Below, piece by piece: positions 42,504 through 55,910 of a stretch of 64,000 bases of DNA. The notes beneath the pieces were generated by a model. The model was given only the letters and a program-made list of their open reading frames with translations, did no database searches and was not told where the DNA came from. The first letter of the stretch is position 1, and the number at the start of each line of letters is the position of its first letter. Source of the stretch: Lichenibacterium ramalinae (GTDB lineage Bacteria > Pseudomonadota > Alphaproteobacteria > Rhizobiales > Beijerinckiaceae); contig NZ_QYBC01000006.1 of the NCBI RefSeq assembly GCF_004137085.1, forward strand, positions 62,001 to 126,000, written 5' to 3'. The translations under genes were made by a program, and so were the position numbers.

Positions 42504-43664
42504 ATGAAACTGTTCGATTGTCAGGAGTGTTGCCAGACCCTGTATTTCGAGAACACCGCCTGCGAGAAGTGCGGTCACCGGCTGGGTTACGTCCCGGAGG
42601 ACCGGGATCTCTACGCGGTGGTGCGGGTGGGGGTCACGGCCGACCACCATTGGCAGATCAAGGGCGACATGTCGCGGACGTTCCGGTTCTGCGCCAATGC
42701 CGAGCACGACGTGTGCAACTGGCTGGTCCCGCACGACCAGCCGGGGAACTTCTGCCTCGCCTGCCGCCACAACCACACCGTGCCCAGCCTCGCGAAGCCG
42801 GGGAACCTGGAGCTGTGGCGCCTCATCGAGATCGCCAAGCACCGTCTGTTCTACACGCTGATCGAACTCAACTTGCCGCTGGTGACGCGGGCCGAGGACC
42901 CCAAGGAGGGGCTCGTCTTCGAGTTCCTGGAGGATACCGTGCCGGGCCAGCACGTGATGACGGGCCACGACGACGGGCGCATCACCATCGCGCTCGCCGA
43001 AGCCGACGACGCCGAGCGGGAACGGCGACGCAAGACCATGCACGAGCCCTACCGCACCCTGCTGGGCCATTTCCGGCATGAGATCGGCCATTACTACTGG
43101 GATCGCCTGGTCCGCGACGCCCCGGCGCTGAGCGCCTGCCGGTCGGTCTTCGGCGACGACACCGAGGACTATGCCGAGGCGCTGAAGCGCCACTACCGCG
43201 AGGGTGCCCCGCCGCACTGGCGCGACCATTTCGTCAGCGCCTATGCCACGACCCACGCCTGGGAGGACTTCGCCGAGACCTGGGCGCATTACCTCCACAT
43301 CCTCGACACGCTGGAGACCGCGGAAGCCTTCGGCGTCGCCACCCATCCCCGCGGCGTCGCCGAAGCCGAGCTGCTGTCCACGGAGGTGGACTTCGACCCC
43401 GACAAGGCGGCCAGCATCGCCCCTCTGGTGAAGGCCTGGTTGCCCCTGACCTTCGCGTTGAACAGCCTGAACCGGTCGATGGGGATGGGCGACCTCTACC
43501 CCTTCGTGCTGACGCCCGGCATCATCGACAAGCTCGGCTTCATCCACGACCTCATCCACGGCTGGGTGGGGGCGTCGGCGCCCGAACAGCCCAAGGTGAC
43601 GCATGCGCCCGTGCCGGAAAACTCGCCGCCCCCGGGCAGCCCGTATTTCGCCGACGTGAACTGA
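42504..43664 (+). CDS. Putative zinc-binding metallopeptidase with zinc-ribbon domain
   Basis: A 386-residue protein. The N terminus is a zinc ribbon with C6, C9, C20 and C23, followed by a second set (C63, C71, C84, C87). A zincin-like core carries HEIGH at 192-196 in [13 protein letters not shown], with an acidic residue in [18 protein letters not shown] further on that may complete the metal site. It matches the family of putative zinc-binding metallopeptidases common in proteobacteria. No substrate is established. There is no signal peptide, so it should be cytoplasmic. It stands alone between mipZ and ppc. Confidence 0.85.
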   Translation: MKLFDCQECCQTLYFENTACEKCGHRLGYVPEDRDLYAVVRVGVTADHHWQIKGDMSRTFRFCANAEHDVCNWLVPHDQPGNFCLACRHNHTVPSLAKPGNLELWRLIEIAKHRLFYTLIELNLPLVTRAEDPKEGLVFEFLEDTVPGQHVMTGHDDGRITIALAEADDAERERRRKTMHEPYRTLLGHFRHEIGHYYWDRLVRDAPALSACRSVFGDDTEDYAEALKRHYREGAPPHWRDHFVSAYATTHAWEDFAETWAHYLHILDTLETAEAFGVATHPRGVAEAELLSTEVDFDPDKAASIAPLVKAWLPLTFALNSLNRSMGMGDLYPFVLTPGIIDKLGFIHDLIHGWVGASAPEQPKVTHAPVPENSPPPGSPYFADVN

Positions 43665-43785
43665 CGCGCGCGACACGAGCCGACGCGCGCGCGAGTGGTT
43701 CGCGGGCACGACCCTTGCTAGTCTTCCGCTGCCGCGATTCGCCGCGCCTCCGGGGCTGGGCGACACCGACGGTGGAAGAGGGTCC

Positions 43786-46557
43786 ATGCACGCCACCGTC
43801 CCGCCCGCCCCCCGCCGCGACCCGGCCAAGGACCAGCCGCTGATCGACGACATCCGCTTGCTCGGCTCGATGCTCGGCGACATCGTGCGCGAGCACGAGG
43901 GCGAGACGTGCTTCACCATCGTCGAGAACGTGCGCCGCCTCAGCGTCTCCTACCAGCGCGACAACGACGACCGCGCCGGCCACGCGCTGGAGCTGATCCT
44001 GAGGGGCCTGACGCCTTCCCAGGCCGTCTCCGTCATGCGGGCCTTCTCGTATTTCTCGCACCTCGCCAACATCGCCGAGGACCGGCACCGCGTGAGGCGC
44101 CGGGCGCTCCACGCCCACGAACCGGGCTCCGCCACCCACCAGGACGGCAGCCTCGCCCGGTCCTTCGAACGCTTCGCCGAAGCCCGCATCCCGCTCGCCA
44201 AGGTGGCCGAGACGCTGGGGCGCGCCTGGGTGTCCCCCGTGCTCACCGCCCACCCGACCGAGGTGCAGCGCAAGAGCATCCTCGACGCCGAACTCGCCAT
44301 CGCGGAACTCCTCGTCGCCCGGGACGGCCTGCACGACCGCCGCGACATCGAGCGCAACGATGCCATGCTGCGGACCCGCATCACCCAGCTGTGGCAGACG
44401 CGCCTGCTGCGCGACCGCAAGCTGACGGTGCGCGACGAGATCGAGAACGCGCTGAGCTACTACCGGACGACGTTCCTGCGCGAGATCCCCCGCCTCTATG
44501 CCGAGGTCGAGCACTTCCTCGGAACGCCGGCGCCCTCGTTCTTCCGCATGGGCAATTGGATCGGCGGCGACCGCGACGGCAACCCCAACGTCGACGGCAC
44601 GACGCTCGACGTGGCGCTGCGGCGCCAATGCGAGACCGCCCTCGACTTCTACCTCGGCGAGTTGCACCAGCTCGGGGCCGAACTGTCGATGTCGAACACG
44701 CTCGTCGCCTGCTCGCCGGAGCTGACGGCCTTGGCGGCGAGTTCCCGGGACGACAGCCCGCACCGCGAGGGCGAGCCCTACCGCCGCGCCGCCCTCGCCG
44801 TGTCGGCCCGCGTGTCGGCGACGCGCGTCGCGCTGACCGGCGAGGCCGGCGCCCATCCGGCGCGCGCCGCGCTGCCGGCCTATGCGGCACCCGAGGACCT
44901 CCACGCCGACCTGGAGCTCATGGCGGCCTCGCTTCGCGCCCATCATGGAGGCGCCCTGGTCGACTTCCGGTTGGGGCCGCTGCTGCGGGCCGTGGACGTG
45001 TTCGGCTTCCACCTCGCCACCGTCGACCTGCGCCAGTCGTCCGACCGCCACGAGGAGACCCTCGCCGAACTCATGGCATCGGCGGGCGTCGAGCCGGCCT
45101 ATGCCGCCCTCGACGAGGCGGCCAAGCAGGCGCTGCTGCTGCGCCTGCTCGGCGAGCCGCGGCCGCTGCGCCTGCCGTTCGCGTCCTATTCGGACCGCGC
45201 CACCAGCGAATTCGGGGTGTTCGAGGCGGCGCGGCGCCTGCGGGCCGCCTACGGCCCCGAAAGCCTGCGCCACTACATCATCAGCCACACCGAAACGGTC
45301 AGCGACCTGCTCGAAGTGCTGCTGCTGCAGAAGGAGTTCGGGCTGATGCACGGCACTTTCGGCGGGCCCGACGCCACGGCCGAGCTGATCGTGTCGCCGC
45401 TGTTCGAGACGATCGCGGACCTGCGCAACGCCGAGCCCATCATGCGGGCCTTCTACGCACTGCCGGGGGTCGAGGCGCTCGTCGTCGCGTCGGGCGCCGA
45501 GCAGGACATCATGCTGGGCTATTCCGACAGCAACAAGGATGGCGGGTTCTTCACCTCCAACTGGGAGCTGTACCGCTCGTCGACCCAGCTGGCGCGGCTG
45601 TTCGATGCCAAGCCCGGCATCACGATGCGGCTGTTCCACGGGCGCGGCGGCACCGTGGGGCGCGGCGGGGGGCCGAGCTACCAGGCGATCCTTGCCCAGC
45701 CGCCCGGGACGGTGCGGGGGCAGATCCGGCTCACCGAACAGGGCGAGATCATCTCCTCCAAATATTCCAACCCGGAGATCGGGCGCCGCAACCTCGAGAC
45801 CCTGGTGGCGGCGAGCCTCGAGGCGACGCTGCTGAGCCCCGCCGACGCCGCGCCCGACGGCTTCCTCGAAGCCGCCGCCTCGCTGTCGGAACTCAGCATG
45901 AAGGCCTACCGGGCGGTGGTCTACGACACCCCCGGCTTCACCGATTATTTCTTCGCCGCCACGCCCATCTCGGAGATCGCCGACCTCAACATCGGCTCGC
46001 GCCCGGCGTCCCGGAAGGCGAACCGGGTCATCGAAGACCTCCGCGCCATCCCCTGGAGCTTCTCCTGGGGCCAGTCGCGCGTCAGCCTGCCGGGCTGGTT
46101 CGGCTTCGGCTCCGCCGTGCGGGACCTGCTGGCCGAGACCGGGACGGAGGACGGCATGGCGCTGCTGCGGCGCATGAACGCCGAATGGCCCTTCTTCAGG
46201 ACGGTGCTGTCCAACCTCGACATGGTGCTGGCCAAGGCCGACGCGGCCGTGGCGCGGCGCTACGCCGAACTCGTGCCGGACCGGGCGCTGGCCGACCGCA
46301 TCTTCGACGCCGTCGCGGCCGAATGGGCCCTCACCACGACGGCGCTGAACGACATCCTGCAGACCACGGAGCGCCTGGCCGACAACCCGTCGCTGGCCCG
46401 CTCCATCGCCCACCGCTTCCCCTACATCACCCCGCTGAACCACCTGCAGGTGGACCTCATCCGTCGCTTCCGCGCGGGCCAGACGGACGACAAGGTGCAG
46501 CGCGGCATCCTCATCTCGATCAACGGCGTCGCGGCCGGCCTCCGCAACACCGGCTGA
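43786..46557 (+). CDS. ppc: Phosphoenolpyruvate carboxylase
   Basis: A 923-residue enzyme that carboxylates phosphoenolpyruvate to oxaloacetate, replenishing the TCA cycle; in methylotrophs it also serves the serine cycle. The catalytic histidine is H156 in [12 protein letters not shown]. The second block is [20 protein letters not shown], the glycine-rich loop is [16 protein letters not shown], and the C terminus ends in [11 protein letters not shown] as in all bacterial Ppc. Length is near the family norm (880-930). Single gene, convergent with rsmB. Confidence 0.96.
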   Translation: MHATVPPAPRRDPAKDQPLIDDIRLLGSMLGDIVREHEGETCFTIVENVRRLSVSYQRDNDDRAGHALELILRGLTPSQAVSVMRAFSYFSHLANIAEDRHRVRRRALHAHEPGSATHQDGSLARSFERFAEARIPLAKVAETLGRAWVSPVLTAHPTEVQRKSILDAELAIAELLVARDGLHDRRDIERNDAMLRTRITQLWQTRLLRDRKLTVRDEIENALSYYRTTFLREIPRLYAEVEHFLGTPAPSFFRMGNWIGGDRDGNPNVDGTTLDVALRRQCETALDFYLGELHQLGAELSMSNTLVACSPELTALAASSRDDSPHREGEPYRRAALAVSARVSATRVALTGEAGAHPARAALPAYAAPEDLHADLELMAASLRAHHGGALVDFRLGPLLRAVDVFGFHLATVDLRQSSDRHEETLAELMASAGVEPAYAALDEAAKQALLLRLLGEPRPLRLPFASYSDRATSEFGVFEAARRLRAAYGPESLRHYIISHTETVSDLLEVLLLQKEFGLMHGTFGGPDATAELIVSPLFETIADLRNAEPIMRAFYALPGVEALVVASGAEQDIMLGYSDSNKDGGFFTSNWELYRSSTQLARLFDAKPGITMRLFHGRGGTVGRGGGPSYQAILAQPPGTVRGQIRLTEQGEIISSKYSNPEIGRRNLETLVAASLEATLLSPADAAPDGFLEAAASLSELSMKAYRAVVYDTPGFTDYFFAATPISEIADLNIGSRPASRKANRVIEDLRAIPWSFSWGQSRVSLPGWFGFGSAVRDLLAETGTEDGMALLRRMNAEWPFFRTVLSNLDMVLAKADAAVARRYAELVPDRALADRIFDAVAAEWALTTTALNDILQTTERLADNPSLARSIAHRFPYITPLNHLQVDLIRRFRAGQTDDKVQRGILISINGVAAGLRNTG

Positions 46558-46575
46558 GGGCCGGCGCGGCCGGCG

Positions 46576-47868
46576 TCACTGCACCCGCAGCATGGCGATG
46601 CCGAATCCGTCCGTGCCGCAGCGCAGGGGCGACAGGCGCAGGCCGGGGCCGTGCGGGGAGGCATGGGCGGCGAGGTCGGGCAACCCGGCCTCGCGCGCCA
46701 TGTGGGCGGCATCCACCGGCAGCAGGCCCGGATGCGCCTCGATGAGGCGGCGCAGCCGGTCCTCGTTCTCCTCCCGCAGCACCGAGCAGGTGGCGTAGAC
46801 GAGCCGGCCGCCGGGTTTCACGCAGGCGAGGGCGGTCGCCAGGATCTCGTCCTGCGCCTTGATGCGCTCCTCGAGCGCGCCGGGGCGCAGGCGCCACTTG
46901 GCGTCGGGATTGCGGCGCCACGTGCCCGTGCCGGTGCAGGGCGCGTCGACGAAGACCAGGTCGAACCGGCCCTGGATGTCGTCGAGCGCCGTCTGGCGCC
47001 CCTTCGGCGCCCGCACCTGGACGTTGCGGACGCCGGCGCGCGCCAGCCGGTCGTAGATGGGCATGAGGCGCCGCCCGTCGAGGTCGGTGGCGAAGATCTG
47101 GCCCTTGTTCTCCATCAGGGCCGCCAGCGCCAGCGTCTTGCCGCCGCTGCCGGCGCAAAGGTCGAGAACCTGCTGGCCGGGTGTGGCGCCGCTGAGCAGG
47201 GCGGCGATCTGCGATCCCTCGTCCTGCACCTCGACGAAGCCCTTGACGTAGGCGGGCTCGGCGGCGAGCGCCGGGGCACGCCCGTCCTCGCCAACCGCGA
47301 TCCGCAGGCCGGTCGGCGCGTAGGCGGCCGGCTCCGGGTGGAGGTGCGCCAGCGAGCGCAGCGCCTTGTCGCGGTCGACCTTCAGGGTGTTGACGCGCAG
47401 GTCGACGGGGGCGCGGCGTGCCAGGGCCTGGCCCTCCGCGACGGCATCGGGACCGAAGGCCGCCCCGAAGGCTTCGGCGAGCCATTCGGGATAGTCGCCA
47501 CGCACGTGGTCGGGCGCGCCGTCGAGCGTGCCGGCGGCGTAGCGCTCGCGTTCGGCATCGTCGAGGGGCGCGGGGGCGTAGCCCTCTCCCGTGCACAGGG
47601 CCGCCACGGCGTCGAGGTCCTGGCCGCGCAGGCTGCGCAGGGCGCCCAGCAGAACGGCGCGGGCCGAATCGGACCCCATCAGCCAGGCGGCCGAGCTCTT
47701 CACGCGGAGCGAATCATAGACGAGGCTGCCGATGGCGGCGCGGTCCTTGGATCCGGCATAGCGATGGCTCGTCCCCCAGTCCTTGAGGGCTTCGGCGGCG
47801 GGACGCCGTTGCATTTCGATCACATCCAGGATCTCAATGGCGGCGGAAAGGCGGGCACCGGGGTTCAT
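46576..47868 (-). CDS. rsmB: RsmB/NOP-family RNA cytosine C5-methyltransferase
   Basis: A 430-residue methyltransferase that places m5C on rRNA. The SAM-binding loop is DLCAGSGGKTLALAA; the two catalytic cysteines are in DAPCTGTGTWRRNPD and YATCSVLREEN. The N-terminal helical region of about 80 residues resembles the NusB-like domain of RsmB, but the exact target (C967 or another site) is not certain. ATG 47868 has no clear ribosome-binding site; an in-frame ATG lies 57 nt upstream. It is divergent from the small lipoprotein gene. Confidence 0.87.
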   Translation of the reverse strand: MNPGARLSAAIEILDVIEMQRRPAAEALKDWGTSHRYAGSKDRAAIGSLVYDSLRVKSSAAWLMGSDSARAVLLGALRSLRGQDLDAVAALCTGEGYAPAPLDDAERERYAAGTLDGAPDHVRGDYPEWLAEAFGAAFGPDAVAEGQALARRAPVDLRVNTLKVDRDKALRSLAHLHPEPAAYAPTGLRIAVGEDGRAPALAAEPAYVKGFVEVQDEGSQIAALLSGATPGQQVLDLCAGSGGKTLALAALMENKGQIFATDLDGRRLMPIYDRLARAGVRNVQVRAPKGRQTALDDIQGRFDLVFVDAPCTGTGTWRRNPDAKWRLRPGALEERIKAQDEILATALACVKPGGRLVYATCSVLREENEDRLRRLIEAHPGLLPVDAAHMAREAGLPDLAAHASPHGPGLRLSPLRCGTDGFGIAMLRVQ

Positions 47869-47965
47869 GCGAGTTTTGCCACAATTGAGCCTGGAATGAG
47901 AAGAAAACCGGGCATGCGCTGTCACTTGGCACGCCCGAAGATCGCACGTTTTAGGAAATCACGCG

Positions 47966-48115
47966 ATGACCCGTATCGTTCGCCAGGCGGCCCTCGCCGC
48001 CCTGGCTCTGTCGCTCGCGGCCTGCGCCACCACCCCGCCGCCGCCGCCGCCCTTGCTCCCGGCCCCGCCCAAGATGCGCCCGGACGCCAAGACGACGCTC
48101 GAAAACCACATGTGA
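47966..48115 (+). CDS. Small proline-rich lipoprotein (49 residues)
   Basis: A short gene that ends in TGA at 48115. It opens with a signal sequence (MTRIVRQAALAALALSLAAC) whose lipobox LAAC gives an acylated cysteine at residue 20. The remaining 29 residues begin with a run of six prolines and end MRPDAKTTLENHM. AGGA lies about 9 nt before ATG. No known family. It sits between divergent rsmB and convergent guaB, directly before a strong intrinsic terminator, consistent with a real, independently transcribed small gene. Confidence 0.65.
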   Translation: MTRIVRQAALAALALSLAACATTPPPPPPLLPAPPKMRPDAKTTLENHM

Positions 48116-48162
48116 GGCGCCGGCGCCCGCCACCCGCGGGCGTCCCCGGACCGATACGGAAC

Positions 48163-48186
48163 AGGGCGGCTCAGGCCGCCCTTTTT
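48163..48186 (+). terminator. Intrinsic terminator after the small lipoprotein gene
   Basis: AGGGCGGC, TCAG, GCCGCCCT followed by TTTT: an 8-bp GC stem with a U-run, 47 nt past the small lipoprotein stop. It is the clearest rho-independent terminator in the window. It could also help end guaB transcripts arriving from the other side, though the U-run favours the plus strand. Confidence 0.8.
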
Positions 48187-48239
48187 CACGTCCGCCACCG
48201 GGCGCGGCCGCGGCCCGCCGGTTCCCGGGTCCGCGCCGA

Positions 48240-52235
<3,996 letters not shown>

Positions 52236-52276
52236 TTACAGACAAAGCGCCGGCGCCGAAACCGGCTCCGCCCCGC

Positions 52277-53392
52277 TCAGCCCACGCGCCCGGCCCGCTG
52301 CGGCCACACCCCGTCGCGGCACATCATCTGGATCAGGATGCCCTCGCGCAGGCCGCGGTCGGCGATGCGCAGCCGCTCGCTCGGGAAGGTGCGGCGCAGC
52401 GCTTCGAGAATGGCGCAGCCGCCGAGCACGAGGTCGGCCCGGTCGGGACCGATGCAGCCATGCGCCACCCGCGCCGTGAAGGGCATGGCGCGCAGCCGGC
52501 CGATGGCCTCGTCCACGTCGGCGCGGCTCATCCAGAGCCCGTCGATGCGGCGCCGGTCGTAGCGGCCGAGACCGAGGAACACGCCCGCCACGGTGGTGAC
52601 GGTCCCCGACGTGCCGAGCAGGTGGAACTGGCCGCAGCGGTGTTGCGCCCGCACCTCGGCGGCGAAGGGCGCCAGGGCGAGTTCGACGTGGGCCACCATG
52701 GCGCCGAAGCTGTCGGCCGAAACGTCGACGCCGCCGAAGCGATCGGCCAGGGACACGACGCCGAGGGGCAGCGACGTCCAGGCCCGGATGCGGTCGCGCA
52801 CCTGCCCGGAGCCGTCCGGCGACCGGTCGCGGTCGAGCCACACGATCTCCGACGAGCCGCCGCCGATGTCGAACAGCACGACGCCCTCGGCGGCCTCGTC
52901 GGCCAGGGCCGCGCAGCCCTCGGCCGCCAGGCTCGCCTCCGTGCCGCGGTCGACGATCTCGACGTCGAGCCCGGTGCGCTGCCGCACGCGCTCGAGGAAT
53001 TCGGGGCCGTTCTCGGCGGCGCGGCAGGCCTCGGTGGCGATGAGGCGGGATTGGGTGACGCCCCGCGCCGCGATCTTGTCGCGACACACCGCCAGGGCCG
53101 CGAAGGTGCGGTCGATCGCGGCCTGGCCGAGCCGCCCGGTGGTGGACAGGTTCTCGCCCAGCCGCACGATGCGCGAGAAGCTGTCGACCACCTGCAGCCC
53201 GTCCCCGGTGGGCCGGGCGATCAGCAGGCGGCAATTGTTGGTGCCGAGGTCGAGGGCGGCGTAGAGCTCGTGACGAGCACGGGCCACGGGGGTCGGCTCC
53301 GTCGCCCGGGTCGGGCAGAGCGCACCCCTGTGATCCACCAGAACCTCCACGGCCGGGCCCGTCTTCGGCCACCCGCGGCCGATGCGTCCCAT
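52277..53392 (-). CDS. Ppx/GppA family phosphatase
   Basis: A 371-residue member of the exopolyphosphatase/guanosine pentaphosphatase family, of the short type found in alphaproteobacteria. It has the actin-like ATPase fold: ALDLGTNNCRLLIARP (phosphate 1), VVLFDIGGGSSEIVW (phosphate 2), and GTSGTVTTVAGV. The acidic residue in ATEACRAAENGPEFLERV corresponds to the family's catalytic glutamate region. Polyphosphate, pppGpp or both may be substrates. The first 40 residues do not align with the family, so the true start may lie further in, for example at a GTG; ATG 53392 is provisional. Confidence 0.86.
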   Translation of the reverse strand: MGRIGRGWPKTGPAVEVLVDHRGALCPTRATEPTPVARARHELYAALDLGTNNCRLLIARPTGDGLQVVDSFSRIVRLGENLSTTGRLGQAAIDRTFAALAVCRDKIAARGVTQSRLIATEACRAAENGPEFLERVRQRTGLDVEIVDRGTEASLAAEGCAALADEAAEGVVLFDIGGGSSEIVWLDRDRSPDGSGQVRDRIRAWTSLPLGVVSLADRFGGVDVSADSFGAMVAHVELALAPFAAEVRAQHRCGQFHLLGTSGTVTTVAGVFLGLGRYDRRRIDGLWMSRADVDEAIGRLRAMPFTARVAHGCIGPDRADLVLGGCAILEALRRTFPSERLRIADRGLREGILIQMMCRDGVWPQRAGRVG

Positions 53393-53404
53393 CGCGGGTC
53401 AAGC

Positions 53405-53410
53405 TTAACG
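53405..53410. promoter_or_regulatory. TTAACG hexamer upstream of the Ppx/GppA gene
   Basis: TTAACG 13 nt ahead of the provisional start. It shares the sequence of the elements at 896 and 36540-36578. A single copy is weak evidence of regulation. Confidence 0.15.
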
Positions 53411-53555
53411 GATGCGAAGGCCCGGCATCAAGCGTCGGCTTCGCCGGGACACGCGCTCAGCGTCGATGCCGGCGTCGCACTCGGGCCCGAACGCCGTTCG
53501 ACGCAATCGGGGAAGCGCGCGTGGCGATCGGGAAAACGCTTGGGTTCACCGGCCC

Positions 53556-54350
53556 TCAGGGCCCCGCCGGCCTGCCGTCCGCGACGCGCACGCTTTGCCG
53601 GGCGGCGTCCCGGCGGAGGCGGCGGTTGCGCCGCGCCCAGATGTTCAGCACCTCGACGCCGCCGGAGAACACCATGGCGAAGTACAGGTAGCCGCGCGGC
53701 ACGTCGAAGCCCGTGCCCTCGGCGACCAGCGACAGCCCGATGAGCACCAGGAAGCACAGGGCCAGCACCTTGCTGGTCGGATGCGCCCGGATGAAGCGCG
53801 CGACGCCGTTGGCGGCGACGAACATGACCACGATGGAGATGAGGATCGCCGTCACCATGACGACGAGGTCGCGCGCGATGCCGATCGCCGTCAGGATCGA
53901 ATCGAAGGAGAAGACGAGGTCCATGACGGCGATGTTGAGGATGACGAGGGGTAGCGCCCGGGGCTTGGGCACCGCCTCCTCGTCCTCGTCGTGGCCGTCG
54001 TCGATCTCGCCGTGGATCTCCAGCGTCGCCTGCACGATGAGGAACAGGCCCGCCGCCCCCAACACGATGTCGCGCCACGACAGCGGGTGGTCGAACACCG
54101 TGACGACGGGACGCGTCAGCGCGATGAGCCAGGTGAGGCCGCCCAGGCTCGCGACGCGGAACACGAAGGCGAGGCCGAGGCCGAAGATGCGGGCGATGCG
54201 CGCGCGCGCCGGCGGCAGCCGGGCGCCGATCAGCGACACGAAGATGACGTTGTCGATGCCGAGCACGATCTCCATGGCGGTGAGCGTGCCGAGCGCCAGC
54301 CAGCCCGAGGGGGTGAAGACCCAGTCGAGGTCGAGCGCCAGGCCGTTCAC
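53556..54350 (-). CDS. TerC family integral membrane protein
   Basis: A 264-residue inner-membrane protein of the TerC family with seven or more helices. Conserved acidic blocks are LTAMEIVLGIDNVIFVS near residue 25 and MDLVFSFDSILTAIGIA near residue 165; these are linked to metal (manganese or calcium) binding and export in the Alx/MeeY group. An acidic loop (DDGHDEDEEAVPK) lies between the halves. GTG 54350 is preceded by GGAG at 9 nt. It is divergent from the monooxygenase gene. Confidence 0.9.
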   Translation of the reverse strand: MNGLALDLDWVFTPSGWLALGTLTAMEIVLGIDNVIFVSLIGARLPPARARIARIFGLGLAFVFRVASLGGLTWLIALTRPVVTVFDHPLSWRDIVLGAAGLFLIVQATLEIHGEIDDGHDEDEEAVPKPRALPLVILNIAVMDLVFSFDSILTAIGIARDLVVMVTAILISIVVMFVAANGVARFIRAHPTSKVLALCFLVLIGLSLVAEGTGFDVPRGYLYFAMVFSGGVEVLNIWARRNRRLRRDAARQSVRVADGRPAGP

Positions 54351-54467
54351 GGCAGCGGCTCCGGGGCCGGTGCGCTCGGCGTCGCGCGCGGCATCGCGGC
54401 GGTTGCCGCCGGGGCGGGCCGCCCTCTATGTGGGACGCCGATCCCGGCGCGCGCGGACCCCTCGCCC

Positions 54468-55739
54468 ATGACTGCAGCAAGCCCCGAACCCGCCGGCGCG
54501 GCCCCGCGCGGGGCCGAAGGTCCCGGCGTCCGCACGGTCGCGGCCGAGGTCGCCATGGTGGGGGCGGGCGCCGTGGGTCTGTCGATCGGCATCGCTCTCG
54601 CAACGGCTGGCATCACGGTGGTCCTCGTCGGAACTGTCGACGCACGGCCCAACGGCCGGACCGTCGCGCTTCTGGAAGGGTCCGTGCAGTTCTTGGCACG
54701 GCTGGGCGTGTGGCGGCAATTGCGCGACCTCGCCGAGCCCCTGCAGGTGATGCGCCTCGTCGACGACACGGGCTCGCTGTTCCGGGGCCCGCCCGTGGCC
54801 TTCGACGCCCGCGAGATCGGCCGCGACTGCTTCGGCTACAACATCCAGAACCACCTCCTGGTCGCGGGCCTGGCCGAGGCGGCCCGCGCCGTGCCCGGCC
54901 TGACGCTGTTGCCGGGACGCCTCGAGCGCTTCGCCTTCGGGCCGGACCGCGTCGCCGCGGAGGGCCCCGACGGGCTCTCGGTGAGCGGCACGGTGCTGGT
55001 CGCCGCGGATGGACGCCGGTCGGCGGCGCGCCGGGCCGCCGGCATCGGCGTGCGCGAGGTGCCCTACCCCCAGGAAGCCCTGACAGCGACGCTCCACCAC
55101 GACCGTCCTCACCGCAACGTTTCGACCGAGTTCCACACCCGCCAGGGCCCGTTCACGCTCGTGCCGCTCCCGGGGAGCGCCGAAGCCGAGCACCGGTCGA
55201 GCCTCGTCTGGGGCATGGCGCCCGAAGCCGCGGAACGCCGCGCCGCCCTGCCGCCGGAGCGGCTGGCCCGCGACATCGAGCGGCAGAGCCGCATGCTGCT
55301 CGGCCGCATCCGGGTCGTCGGGCCGGTGGGCCGCTTCCCCATCGCCAGCCTCAAGGCCGACAGGCTGGTGGGGCCGAGGATCGCGGTGGCGGGGGAGGCC
55401 GCGCATGCCATGGCGCCGATCGGCGCGCAGGGGCTCAACCTCAGCCTGCGCGACGCCGCCGCCCTGTCCGAGGTCCTGGCCGACGCGCGGCGCGGGGGCG
55501 AGGACCTCGGCGCCCCCGCGGTGCTGGACCGCTACGCCCGCACGCGCCAGGGCGACATCGCGGCGCGGAGCTTCGGCGTCGACTGGCTGAACCGGGCCAT
55601 CCTCGACGACCGCCTGCCGACCGACCTGCTGCGCGGCGCCGGCCTGCTCGCCATGTCCAGCATCGGCCCGCTGCGGCGGCTCGCCATGCGGCAGGGGCTC
55701 ATGCCGGGCGCCGACGCGGATGCCGCCGCGACGCGATGA
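54468..55739 (+). CDS. UbiH/UbiF-family FAD-dependent monooxygenase
   Basis: A 423-residue flavin monooxygenase of the ubiquinone hydroxylase family. The FAD loop is VGAGAVGLSIG (residues 31-41); GRTVALLEGSVQFL, VLVAADGRRSAARRA and the second FAD motif GEAAHAMAPIGAQGLNLSLRD are typical of UbiH, UbiF and UbiL. In alphaproteobacteria a single protein may do several of the ring hydroxylations, so the exact step is not assigned. ATG 54468 follows a GC-rich leader without a clear ribosome-binding site. Confidence 0.88.
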   Translation: MTAASPEPAGAAPRGAEGPGVRTVAAEVAMVGAGAVGLSIGIALATAGITVVLVGTVDARPNGRTVALLEGSVQFLARLGVWRQLRDLAEPLQVMRLVDDTGSLFRGPPVAFDAREIGRDCFGYNIQNHLLVAGLAEAARAVPGLTLLPGRLERFAFGPDRVAAEGPDGLSVSGTVLVAADGRRSAARRAAGIGVREVPYPQEALTATLHHDRPHRNVSTEFHTRQGPFTLVPLPGSAEAEHRSSLVWGMAPEAAERRAALPPERLARDIERQSRMLLGRIRVVGPVGRFPIASLKADRLVGPRIAVAGEAAHAMAPIGAQGLNLSLRDAAALSEVLADARRGGEDLGAPAVLDRYARTRQGDIAARSFGVDWLNRAILDDRLPTDLLRGAGLLAMSSIGPLRRLAMRQGLMPGADADAAATR

Positions 55740-55791
55740 TGCCGCCACGGGGTGTGACGCCGCCACGGGGCGGTGACGCCGCCGCAACAGC
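55738..55791. repeat. Short tandem repeat after the UbiH-like gene
   Basis: Two full copies and one partial copy of an 18-19-bp unit (GAYGCCGCCACGGGGYG) at 55738, 55756 and 55775, beginning at the monooxygenase stop codon. It is a local direct repeat of GC-rich triplets and probably arose by slippage. Confidence 0.5.
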
Positions 55792-55910
55792 GCCGCACCG
55801 TTCGGCGTGCCCCGGCCTCCCGCGACCATCTCCGGGTTGACGAAGGGGAATGGCTTCGTCCATGCCTCGCCTTCGCCCCGCCCGCCCTCCAGCCCGCGAC
55901 CTCGACACCG

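Noticed and set aside
54468-55739. Tetracycline-inactivating or drug-modifying monooxygenase
   Set aside because: The motifs match UbiH-type quinone hydroxylases. No resistance genes or mobile elements are nearby.
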